In this document: positions 25,306 through 35,100 of the stretch, in pieces | Position numbering within the stretch: position 1 is the stretch's first letter | How the letters are laid out: each line of letters opens with the position of its first letter | Source of the DNA: Tubiluchus corallicola | Taxonomy: Eukaryota > Priapulida > Priapulimorpha > Priapulimorphida > Tubiluchidae | Reading direction: 5' to 3' | Assembly (NCBI GenBank): GCA_030141605.1 | Contig: JAQGDQ010000160.1 | Coordinates: 184,001 to 248,000 of the forward strand | Length of the DNA stretch: 64,000 bases | Made by a program: the position numbers and the translations under genes | Notes under the pieces: generated by a model | Databases searched by the model: none | Told to the model about the DNA's origin: nothing | Seen by the model: only the letters and a program-made list of their open reading frames with translations

Positions 25306-25494
25306 ACACCATTAAAAATTACTCTTTGCCTTCTGTGTGTTTCCAAATTACATCACCGTAGTCTAGTGTTGGTCTCATGAATGTTTTGTACTCTGTTTTT
25401 TCTTGTACATTTGTATATTGTTTACCTTTTTTATTCCTGTGAAATAAATAATTTAATCTAACACATAAAAGTATCCATCTACACCAAAAGTAAA
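25306..25494 (-). pseudogene. LINE reverse-transcriptase fragment
   Basis: The minus strand reads EYKTFMRPTLDYGDVIW, the conserved block near the end of the LINE RT domain (usual form VRP-x-LEY). Only this short segment is recognisable, bounded by element C on one side and element A on the other. It is repeated at about 27631-27819 by the tandem duplication. Confidence 0.5.
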
Positions 25495-25501
25495 ACTGGG
25501 T

Positions 25502-26482
25502 CTTGGGCGCCGAGTAACCCACTAGCCCAAGTAGGACAATTGGCGTACATGGGCTACCCAAGTAGGACACTAGAGACAGGTCACGAATTGAGTCGTTAAG
25601 CGAACTGGCGCACCGTCCGTCGTCCTTGTCTATGTAATAATAATAATTAAAAACGTCAATACACATTAAATAATTTATTATACATCTGATAAAATAAAAG
25701 AATTTTATTCTGATCTGGTGGAACGGACAATATTAAATTTGGCTTTGATATAAATATTGTTGAAGTGAAATAAATCCACTTTTTTGTGTTGTGAAGCCTT
25801 AGTAGCATCTGTCTCATTTTTCAACTTGCAATTATTTCTGTAATAACTGTGTGCATAGTTTCTCCCTCTAAAGCTGTTGTGGAGATCGCTGGCATCTATT
25901 AGAATTAAATAGAACATTGTAGAATGTTCCATTAGAATAATCGTCTTACCTTGTAGAATGTTCTAGAAAGAAACTTCTGGAATGCTCCCTGCACACTTAC
26001 ACATTCTCTTGTATACTTGTATTTTCAGATACACTTAAACGTTTTCTAGATTTTCACCTTTACTGTAATCATTTCGCGTTCCTTCATACTTTTGTGTTGT
26101 AGAATTCTCGCTTAGTTTAATTTGTCGACGTCTTTTCTGGTTTTCTCTACGAGCCTTCCAAGAGAAACAAAACACAACAAAAGCATTAGCTTAGTTTAAT
26201 GTTATAATGATTTTAATAGAGCTAATAATACTGATGATACTAGTGTAAAAAGTACGTTAATTTTTTAATTGTCAAGGACTATCCATCATCATTATAAAGA
26301 TACTTTTTTCTTAAACAAATTAATTTTGTGTTTTATTATGTCATCATAATTCTCGATTCTCGTCAAAAATCGCCATTGCCCTACTTGGGCTGCCCATGTA
26401 CGACACTGCTTTTCCGCAAATTTAGCACATGCGTTTTACCGGAAGTGTCCTACTTCGGCTAATGGCTTACTCGACGCCCTAC
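25502..26482. mobile_element. TIR element A of the palindrome family (~981 bp), unit 1
   Basis: The termini are GGGCGCCGAGTAACCCACTAG at the left and an inverted AATGGCTTACTCGACGCCC at the right. Both sides carry ACTGGGT (25495-25501, 26483-26489), a plausible 7-bp target duplication. Palindromic motifs CCTACTTGGGC / GCCCAAGTAGG lie just inside both ends. It encodes no transposase. Its right part is inverted relative to element B. Confidence 0.65.
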
Positions 26483-26780
26483 ACTGGGTTTTGTCACAAT
26501 ACGGTTAATCTTCGATTTCTTTACCTTCAACACTTCCCCAAGTTTTCAAGATTCTCCATAATGCTATTTTTAACACAAAACTTGCTTTTTTGCTGGATTA
26601 TTCTTGTGTTTACCTGTCTTGAGGGCATATGTCTTTCATTTCATGATTATTCTGCCACTAGTTATGCATACATGGTACAGCAATCACTACACAGCATAAC
26701 AAAGTTTTGCAAATTGTAGATTCTTCCAACACTTTCTATAAATTTCTGTTGCTTCGACAACTTCGTGAGGCTGCGGATTC

Positions 26781-27567
26781 ATGTGTAGGGCGCCGAGTAA
26801 ACCGCTAGCCGTAGTAGGACACTTCCAGTAAAACGCATGTGCTAAATTTGCGGAAAAGGAGTCTCGTACATGGGCAGCCCAGGACCAAGTAGGACAATGG
26901 CGATTGCTGTCGAGAATTGTGACATAATGAAACGTAAAACTAAATTTGTTTTATAAAAAAGTAACTTTATAATAATGATGGATACTCCTTGACAATTTAC
27001 AATGTGTTTTTACAGTAATATCATCATTATTATTAGCTCCATTAATATCATGATAACATTCATCTAAGTATCTAATGCTTTAAAGAGAGGCACTATGTAA
27101 GGCACGCAGCTTGCCAGCCCATTTACGTAGTAGAAAACAATTATTTGTCCAAGAGGTAGTGAAACGGATCACCTGTCTGTGAAGCGAGACAAAATAAAAA
27201 TGATATACCTTATGCAAATGTTGGAATCACCTAAGAAGTGGACGTATTTCACTTCAAAAAGATCAATATCGAAGCCAAATTTAATATTGAAAATATACTA
27301 ACTCAAAATAAGATTCTTTTATTTTACCAGATATATAATAAATTATTAAACTTTTTTGACGTTTTCAGTTATTATTATTAAATGAACAAGGACAACGGGT
27401 GCTGCCAGTGTGGTTAATTTGTGACCTGTCTCTAGTGTCCTACTTGGGCAGCCTATGTACGACGTGTCATACTTGGTCTAGCCCATGTACGACGCATCCT
27501 ACTTGGGCTAGCCCATGAACGCCACTTGTCCTTCTTTGGCTAGTGGCTTACTCGGCGCCCAACACAT
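26781..27567. mobile_element. TIR element B of the palindrome family (~787 bp), unit 1
   Basis: The left end is ATGTGTAGGGCGCCGAGTAA and the right end is inverted (TTACTCGGCGCCCAACACAT). The right subterminal region, about 27435-27540, has three tandem copies of a CCTACTTGGGCTAGCCCATG type motif. Its interior is homologous, in reverse, to element A, so A and B form a long imperfect hairpin around a spacer of about 300 bp. Confidence 0.65.
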
Positions 27568-27826
27568 GCATCAATTATTCTGCACCAATTGGTCTACTTG
27601 GCGCAGTGGTCCAAACGGCTCCCAACAGTTACACCATTAAAAATTACTCTTTGCCTTCTGTGTGTTTCCAAATTACATCACCGTAGTCTAGTGTTGGTCT
27701 CATGAATGTTTTGTACTCTGTTTTTTCTTGTACATTTGTATATTGTTTACCTTTTTTATTCCTGTGAAATAAATAATTTAATCTAACACATAAAAGTATC
27801 CATCTACACCAAAAGTAAAACTGGGT

Positions 27827-28807
27827 CTTGGGCGCCGAGTAACCCACTAGCCCAAGTAGGACAATTGGCGTACATGGGCTACCCAAGTAGGACACTAGAG
27901 ACAGGTCACGAATTGAGTCGTTAAGCGAACTGGCGCACCGTCCGTCGTCCTTGTCTATGTAATAATAATAATTAAAAACGTCAATACACATTAAATAATT
28001 TATTATACATCTGATAAAATAAAAGAATTTTATTCTGATCTGGTGGAACGGACAATATTAAATTTGGCTTTGATATAAATATTGTTGAAGTGAAATAAAT
28101 CCACTTTTTTGTGTTGTGAAGCCTTAGTAGCATCTGTCTCATTTTTCAACTTGCAATTATTTCTGTAATAACTGTGTGCATAGTTTCTCCCTCTAAAGCT
28201 GTTGTGGAGATCGCTGGCATCTATTAGAATTAAATAGAACATTGTAGAATGTTCCATTAGAATAATCGTCTTACCTTGTAGAATGTTCTAGAAAGAAACT
28301 TCTGGAATGCTCCCTGCACACTTACACATTCTCTTGTATACTTGTATTTTCAGATACACTTAAACGTTTTCTAGATTTTCACCTTTACTGTAATCATTTC
28401 GCGTTCCTTCATACTTTTGTGTTGTAGAATTCTCGCTTAGTTTAATTTGTCGACGTGTTTTCTGGTTTTCTCTACGAGCCTTCCAAGAGAAACAAAACAC
28501 AACAAAAGCATTAGCTTAGTTTATTGTTATAATGATTTTAATAGAGCTAATAATACTGATGATACTAGTGTAAAAAATACGTTAATTTTTTAATTGTCAA
28601 GGACTATCCATCATCATTATAAAGATACTTTTTTCTTAAACAAATTAATTTTGTGTTTTATTATGTCATCATAATTCTCGATTCTCGTCAAAAATCGCCA
28701 TTGCCCTACTTGGGCTGCCCATGTACGACACTGCTTCTCCGCAAATTTAGCACATGCGTTTTACCGGAAGTGTCCTACTTCGGCTAATGGCTTACTCGAC
28801 GCCCTAC
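27827..28807. mobile_element. TIR element A', duplicated copy of A
   Basis: Offset 2,325 bp from element A with the same ACTGGGT flanks and termini. It arose by the tandem duplication, not by a second insertion, because the flanks are duplicated too. Confidence 0.7.
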
Positions 28808-29105
28808 ACTGGGTTTTGTCACAATACGGTTAATCTTCGATTTCTTTACCTTCAACACTTCCCCAAGTTTTCAAGATTCTCCATAATGCTATTTTTAACA
28901 CAAAACTTGCTTTTTTGCTGGATTATTCTTGTGTTTACCTGTCTTGAGGGCATATGTCTTTCATTTCATGATTATTCTGCCACTAGTTATGCATACATGG
29001 TACAGCGATCACTACACAGCATAACAAAGTTTTGCAAATTGTAGATTCTTCCAACACTTTCTATAAATTTCTGTTGCTTCGACAAGTTCGTGAGGCTGCG
29101 GATTC

Positions 29106-29892
29106 ATGTGTAGGGCGCCGAGTAAAACGCTAGCCGTAGTAGGACACTTCCAGTAAAACGCATGTGCTAAATTTGCGGAAAAGGAGTCTCGTACATGGGC
29201 AGCCCAGGACCAAGTAGGACAATGGCGATTGCTGTCGAGAATTGTGACATAATGAAACGTAAAACTAAATTTGTTTTAGAAAAAAGTAACTTTATAATAA
29301 TGATGGATACTCCTTGACAATTTACAATGTGTTTTTACAGTAATATCATCATTATTATTAGCTCCATTAATATCATGATAACATTCATCTAAGTATCTAA
29401 TGCTTTAAAGAGAGGCACTATGTAAGGCACGCAGCTTGCCAGCCCATTTACGTAGTAGAAAACAATTATTTGTCCAAGAGGTAGTGAAACGGATCACCTG
29501 TCTGTGAAGCGAGACAAAATAAAAATGATATACCTTATGCAAATGTTGGAATCACCTAAGAAGTGGACGTATTTCACTTCAAAAAGATCAATATCGAAGC
29601 CAAATTTAATATTGAAAATATACTAACTCAAAATAAGATTCTTTTATTTTACCAGATATATAATAAATTATTAAACTTTTTTGACGTTTTCAGTTATTAT
29701 TATTAAATGAACAAGGACAACGGGTGCTGCCAGTGTGGTTAATTTGTGACCTGTCTCTAGTGTCCTACTTTGGCAGCCTATGTACGACGTGTCATACTTG
29801 GTCTAGCCCATGTACGACGCATCCTACTTGGGCTAGCCCATGAACGCCACTTGTCCTTCTTTGGCTAGTGGCTTACTCGGCGCCCAACACAT
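29106..29892. mobile_element. TIR element B', duplicated copy of B
   Basis: Offset 2,325 bp from element B. It carries a few substitutions relative to B (for example GAGTAAAACGC for GAGTAAACCGC in the left TIR). Confidence 0.7.
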
Positions 29893-29907
29893 GCATCAAT
29901 TATTCTG

Positions 29908-30190
29908 TTGTGGTACAAATGCTTCTTAATGTGCTTCTGTTCTTGATAAATTGTAAATGGTGCCCTCTTCTTGCCCTACTATTGTTCTTCAGTGTGAAAA
30001 ACTGTATTACACATCACCAATTGCTGCAGAACATCAATGCCTTTGTGATCTTGAATGATTCAATCATATACTGCCTAGTCCTTCTCATTGGTATAGTATG
30101 TAAGTGCAATATAGTATGCAATATTGCCCAATATGACAGTCCTTTTGTGTTCTCAATCATAGCTACAGCTCTTTTTTGAACGTCTTCCAG
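29908..30190 (-). pseudogene. LINE ORF2 fragment downstream of RT
   Basis: The minus strand reads LEDVQKRAVAMIENTKGLSY followed by TIPMRRTRQYMIESFKI, corresponding to the LE-x-VQRRA and RRLRGD-x-I-x-x-FKI blocks of CR1/Jockey-type elements. It contains stops. It appears to be one part of a minus-strand copy (other part 30557-30732) split by a plus-strand fragment. Confidence 0.55.
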
Positions 30191-30199
30191 CAATCTTAT

Positions 30200-30544
30200 G
30201 TATTTCAGATGATTAAGATTCGAGATGTATAAAATCCTGCATCAGAAGTATGACACTGCTGGTAGCCCCAAGGGGCATCTCAGGGCAGAGGCTGCTAGAA
30301 GTTCAACAAGAGGACATTATCTGAAGCTGTATAAGACTAAGAGCAAATAAATTTGTGCGTCTCTACAGCTTTTGGGATTGTTAATACCTGGAACTGTCTG
30401 ACAAATGAAGAGGTATCTGCACCTAGTATAAATGCATTCAAAAATAGGCTGGATAAGCACTTGGCTTCAACAGATCTGGTCTACAACTATACGGCCTCAG
30501 CTGAATATTTGACGTCTGACTTATATGCTTCAAGATTTGGCTAG
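30200..30544 (+). pseudogene. LINE ORF2 3' fragment, opposite orientation
   Basis: The plus strand reads FEMYKILHQKYDTAG and STRGHYLKLYKTKSK. After a frameshift it reads VNTWNCLTNEEVSAPSINAF and KNRLDKHLASTDLVYNY, ending at a stop at 30544. This is the classic C-terminus of CR1/L2-type ORF2 (WNSLP-x-x-V-x-APS-x-x-x-FK-x-x-LD). It is 5' truncated and frameshifted. Confidence 0.7.
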
Positions 30545-30556
30545 AAGTTTTTACTT

Positions 30557-30732
30557 TTGCGAAACAGCCTAAGGTATTCTAAGATAGTGGCACTCTTGCT
30601 TCCAAAATTCTTGCTGATCAGTTCAAGAAGAGAGTTTGCTTTTTTAACTTTGTTTGCAATGTTTGTTGCTGGTTATAGATCTTTTGTAATTAGAACCTCC
30701 AGATCCACTTCATCTAATGCTTCAATAAGATA
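30557..30732 (-). pseudogene. LINE RT fragment interrupted by a DNA transposon
   Basis: The minus strand reads LIEALDEVDLEVLITKDL then, after a stop, PATNIANKVKKANSLLELIS. This matches the LGV-x-DL-KP and KAN-x-x-LG-x-I blocks of LINE RTs. It is cut at the TA at 30731-30732 by the transposon at 30733-31703. A paralogous uninterrupted segment is at about 31756-31905. Confidence 0.6.
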
Positions 30733-31703
30733 CAGTCGGTGCTTATAAGATGCTTAATAGACTCAATCGGTTAATTGATTCAAGAATGTCTGGTACGGGT
30801 CGCTTCTATTCAAATGTACATAAAAACTATCGGTAATTGACTAAAGTAACTCCACATAACTGATTCAATATTTTTGCTTCACATGCTTCAATAAGACACT
30901 TTCGTGTGACTAATAAGCTTTTATGATTTTTATATCACCCTAGTTCGCTTTTGTTGTATAATATACATAAAAACAATCGTGTTAAGTACACTTTTATGTG
31001 TAAGCAGGAACGTTTGTCATACACTAATATACTAGCCTAATAGTTTGTTTTGACCCGCCTGTCCATTGCAATTAACCTCGTTACCCAAGAATTCTTGGAA
31101 GCTAAACATTTAATCACTTGCCTGGCGGTTTGCTTTAAAAGCTCTGGCTGTCTTTCCCAGAAAGTTTAATCAGTTTACCATCGCTGTTATGCCAGGTCTG
31201 CAGATACAGTACAGTCACAGTACAGTAAGTACGTCACGATAGCAAGCGGGAGCTTACAGACGAAGCCTCATGCGGGGAAATACGGTCACCACCAACAGTT
31301 CAAGTACATCTTTGTGTATCATACAAGAACAGTTAAACGTTTTTATCATTATGAGAACTTTCTGACCCAACTTGTCACAAAAAAATGAATCAGCCGACCT
31401 TGGACGTATTTCCATTATTTTTGCGAAGAAACAGACTTGCGTGATTTAGAAAAGTATACTTTTTAATTTATTGCTAAATCACTCATATAAATTAATATTT
31501 TAAAATGTTTTTTTCTATTTTTTAACTGCACAAAGGAATTTAGGCATTATTTCCTTTCGAAAATTCATTAAAAAACCTTTGCAGTGCATAGTTGATGACT
31601 CATACTTCTATACCAGTAATACTACACCCATCGGTTAATAGGTTCAATCAGATAATTGGGTCAAAACACTTCGTTCCCAAAGTGTATTAAGTGGCACCTA
31701 CTG
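30733..31703. mobile_element. TA-target DNA transposon copy, 971 bp (family M1, inverted)
   Basis: TIRs CAGTCGGTGCTTATAAGATG and, at the right, the inverse of CAGTAGGTGCCACTTAATA. TA flanks at 30731-30732 and 31704-31705. It is the reverse-orientation partner of 17780-18745; shared segments include GCTTCTATTCAAATGTACAT and the 3' block AACCTTTGCAGTGCATAG. No transposase is encoded. Confidence 0.85.
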
Positions 31704-31910
31704 TATATTAAATTGAGTTAAAAATATGCGCAGTTTTCTTATTGAAATTAACAAATATAGCCTTTGTTACTTTGTTTACAGTGTGTGTTGCTGGTTATAG
31801 ATCTTTGTAATTATAACTCCCAGATCCCTTTCCTCTAATGCTTCCATAAGATATATTAAACTGAGTCGAAAACATACAGTTTACTCATTGAAATTAACAA
31901 ATATAGCTTT
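31704..31910 (-). pseudogene. Duplicated LINE RT fragment containing the empty site
   Basis: 31756-31905 repeats, with divergence, the sequence split between 30640-30732 and 31704-31755. The minus strand reads LIEALEERDLGVIITK. It retains the unoccupied junction AAGATATATTAAACTGAG at the position where the paralog holds the 971-bp transposon. Confidence 0.6.
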
Positions 31911-32104
31911 CGCAAGCACCATATGGTATAGGCTATATTGTTGGACTGTGATATATTGTCATTATTAGGGGTTAAGCAAGTTCACTCATGAATAGAAACC
32001 CCATATTTACAAAGTAATCATCAGAGTCGTATCACAATTTTTGTGATCTTGTACGTAAACCTTTTCATTATTTTTTTTTAGGTTTTCTTCTCACTACAAT
32101 TACA

Positions 32105-35100
32105 ATGAATGCTGCTGATTTAAAGATGGGACTTTCAACGAAAGAAGCATTAACTAGACTGTGCACTGCAATCAGAAACGAAATTACTCACTACGAAGAA
32201 ATCGAGCGAAAAAAGAGCTTTCTGGAAAAATGGCCAAAGACAATATTTAGCACAAAAAATGTCTACTCATCTGTACAATGGAGTATGATTTTGGTGCTGA
32301 TTATTGAAATCATCATCTTAGTTGGAAGTCTTTGTGTGCCTAATGAACTCAATAAGGCATTACGTGTAGACGTTATAGTTCAGATTAGTGTAATATTTAT
32401 AATGTTGGTATTGAATTGCTGGATGGTCAGTTGGGATTTGCAGATTACTTATCATGAAATGGCTAACCGGGCACGTAATTTGGTGGGTAATATAGAACGT
32501 CAAATTGAGATGTGTAAATGGGACACAAATTGTTACCCTGATTTATGTAATCCACAGTCACCGTGTATTACACTTCAGTGGACTTACAGAGACGATAATT
32601 TAGTCAGCTTGCCACAAAACTTACTTGTGCAAGGGGACATTATTGCTATGAGACCAGGTCATGTTGCTCCTGCTCTGTGTTCTTCCCTAGATGAAAGTGA
32701 AGCTGTGAAGTTGCAAGCAGGGCAACAATATTTACCTACAATGGAAGGCCAAGAAGAAATTTTTAGTGGTCCTCAGCAAAGAACAGCTTTAGGGATTAGG
32801 AAATTTGTTATATTAGAATGTCCATACATCAGTAGTTTGCGGATTTGTTTGAGTCGATCATTGGCCAGGCCAAGCAGTAGTCTCAATAAGGAAAGGCATG
32901 TGATTTCTGTAAAACATATTATGAATTTTCTACTGCCTTTAATTACTGTACTAATGCTTACTGCCAATGTTCTTAGATACTCGTTTCAGCCGCAGTATGT
33001 AGGAAGTTGGGTAGAAATGTTTATGTTACTTCAGGTGAATGCACTCATTCCTTTATTACCACTCGTGTTTCCGGTGCTGTGGATTCTTCTAATTGATTAT
33101 GGTGTAGCACTGGTAATAGCGGCATTCGAGAACCCTGTTGCAATTAATAGTCGATCATATGAATCTATTGCAGAAGAAACAGAACTAATGCCTGCAGGGC
33201 TCATTACATGGCAACAGGTTTTGCCAATATTTTTGGATGTGCTGCGAGGAAACTCAGCGTGTACTTTTCCATGCACAGCCAGTTTACTTCACGCATTGGG
33301 AAGTGTCACAGCTTTTTGCTGCGTTGATAAAAAGGGAGTACTTTCTTGGCCAAACCCAACAGCTGAGAAGGTCTTTTTTCTTACTGATGATAAACCTGAA
33401 GAGACTTCTATGTCTCAAGATTCTGGATCTGTATTAGAGTCCAAGGAAAACCTTCGCAACATGCGCGGTGATGAAGTTGTTGAACATTCAGACAAACTCG
33501 GTCCACTTAAATTTCGTCCAAAGGAGGATGCTTACTTGTACCCAAAAACAACAACACAAGTTTTGGATTTATCTAATGACAATCATACTCCTTTCAGCAT
33601 ACAGTTTGATGATCCCAAATGGACAAAGCATCTTAATTCGCTCAAGCCACTAGGTTTAAATGTGTTGCTGAATACTTGTAATTTAGATACAGTTGACTTT
33701 TACACAGATTTTACTGATCATGTTTTTCGAGCTTCACTAAATGACAAAGATGCAGTTGCAGTGGTAAATCGAAGATGTTTATGTGAAATGCCCCATCAGA
33801 TTGGTTTTTCAGGTCCAGCAGTCGACATTTTTGATTTAGAGCAGCAGTTGGCTATTTACAAAAATCTTGCTTCACCAGAAAATCGGGAAAAATTTCTGCA
33901 TAAAGTTCAATCTTTCATTAAATTTAAAACACCATTGCCAAATCTGTTTTCTGTTATTGTCCGTGAACAAAACTCTGGAATGAAACAACTGCTAACTCAA
34001 GGCACTGCTGACCTAGTTCTAGATTGCTGTACTGATTTTTGGAATGGCCACGATCTGGTTCCCTTAATGCCACCTGAGAGGAAAAAGGTTCTTGATTTTT
34101 ATCATCGTAGTAGCCTCACGGCATACTGTAGTGCATTTGCATATAGACCTCTGGCTCAGTCACTATCAAAAGAAAGCAAAAATGTGATTATTGAATTACC
34201 GGCTGATTGCCCAGATCTCTTTGATCCAATTCGAAGCCCATCTCCAGCTCGTTCATGGGATGTAGAAAGTCTTGATAGCAGATTTAAAATTCGTTCACGA
34301 TACTTTAGTGATGATTCATTAATGTCTCAGGACACCAGTGGTTTACTGAATGATTCTGCTAGTATTTTTCAAGCACAGTGCAATCAGGTTTTTATTGGAC
34401 TTGTTACAATGCAGTATCAGGCTCGACCTGATATAGTTCAACTGATAGAAAATTTAGAGACAGCATGCATTCGATTTGTTCACTTTTCTGAAGAGAACGA
34501 ACTCCGAAGTCGCGTCTTTTCTGAGAAAATGGGCCTGGAAGCTGGTTGGAATTGTCATATATCTTTACTCAGTGATGATGGAAATCTTCAATCAGCTAAA
34601 CCCCCAAAGTCTACAGGCGGAAGAACAAAAATGCCTATAGGTAGACCAGAAATTTTGGGACTAACTCGCAGTAAAGAACATAAAGGTCGTTGGAACAGTG
34701 CTCCTAACATTGCAAGCATGCCTAATACTGGACAAGTAAAATTTGATGAGTGTAAAAATGGCTTATATAGTGGTGGTTATGGTGATTCTCCCGAGCTGGG
34801 TCAGTGTGACGAATATGAAACAGTATCATTGAGTGACATTCATGCAGACAGTACATATAGTGAGGAACAGATTCGTCTAACTGGTATTGAATTATCAGCT
34901 TCTCGCATGACATCCAGCACCGACCAAAGCATTCCTGGTGGATTTGATATGGCAAATAGAGCAAAACTGCCCAAAGGAATAGAAAAAATTCGCCCGCATA
35001 TAGAGAATGTCGATAATGTACCTTTGCTGGTACCCCTTTACACAGATGCAATACCAGCGACAACTATAGAGATGTTTCGCATTATGCAGGAGTATGGTGA

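Larger units (their letters stand above)
25259..27583. repeat. Tandem duplication, unit 1 (2,325 bp)
   Basis: Every landmark in this unit recurs exactly 2,325 bp to the right. The unit carries the right TIR of element C, a LINE fragment (about 25306-25494), element A (25502-26482), a spacer of about 300 bp and element B (26781-27567). By eye it differs from unit 2 at only about ten positions, all to the right of about 26115. Confidence 0.93.
27584..29907. repeat. Tandem duplication, unit 2
   Basis: A near-identical copy of 25259-27583, about 99.5% by eye. It contains an orphan right TIR of element C at its left edge (about 27590-27628), a LINE fragment, element A' (27827-28807) and element B' (about 29106-29892). 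It ends where GTTGTGGTACAAATG begins at about 29907. Confidence 0.93.

Noticed and set aside
25319-25666. 115-codon minus-strand ORF, repeated at 27644-27991
   Set aside because: It crosses a LINE fragment, the end of element A and its palindromes. Identity between copies comes from the tandem duplication, not from selection.
26429-26719. 96-codon plus-strand ORF, repeated at 28754-29044
   Set aside because: It runs from the TIR of element A into the spacer. No domain is seen and it is not a transposase.
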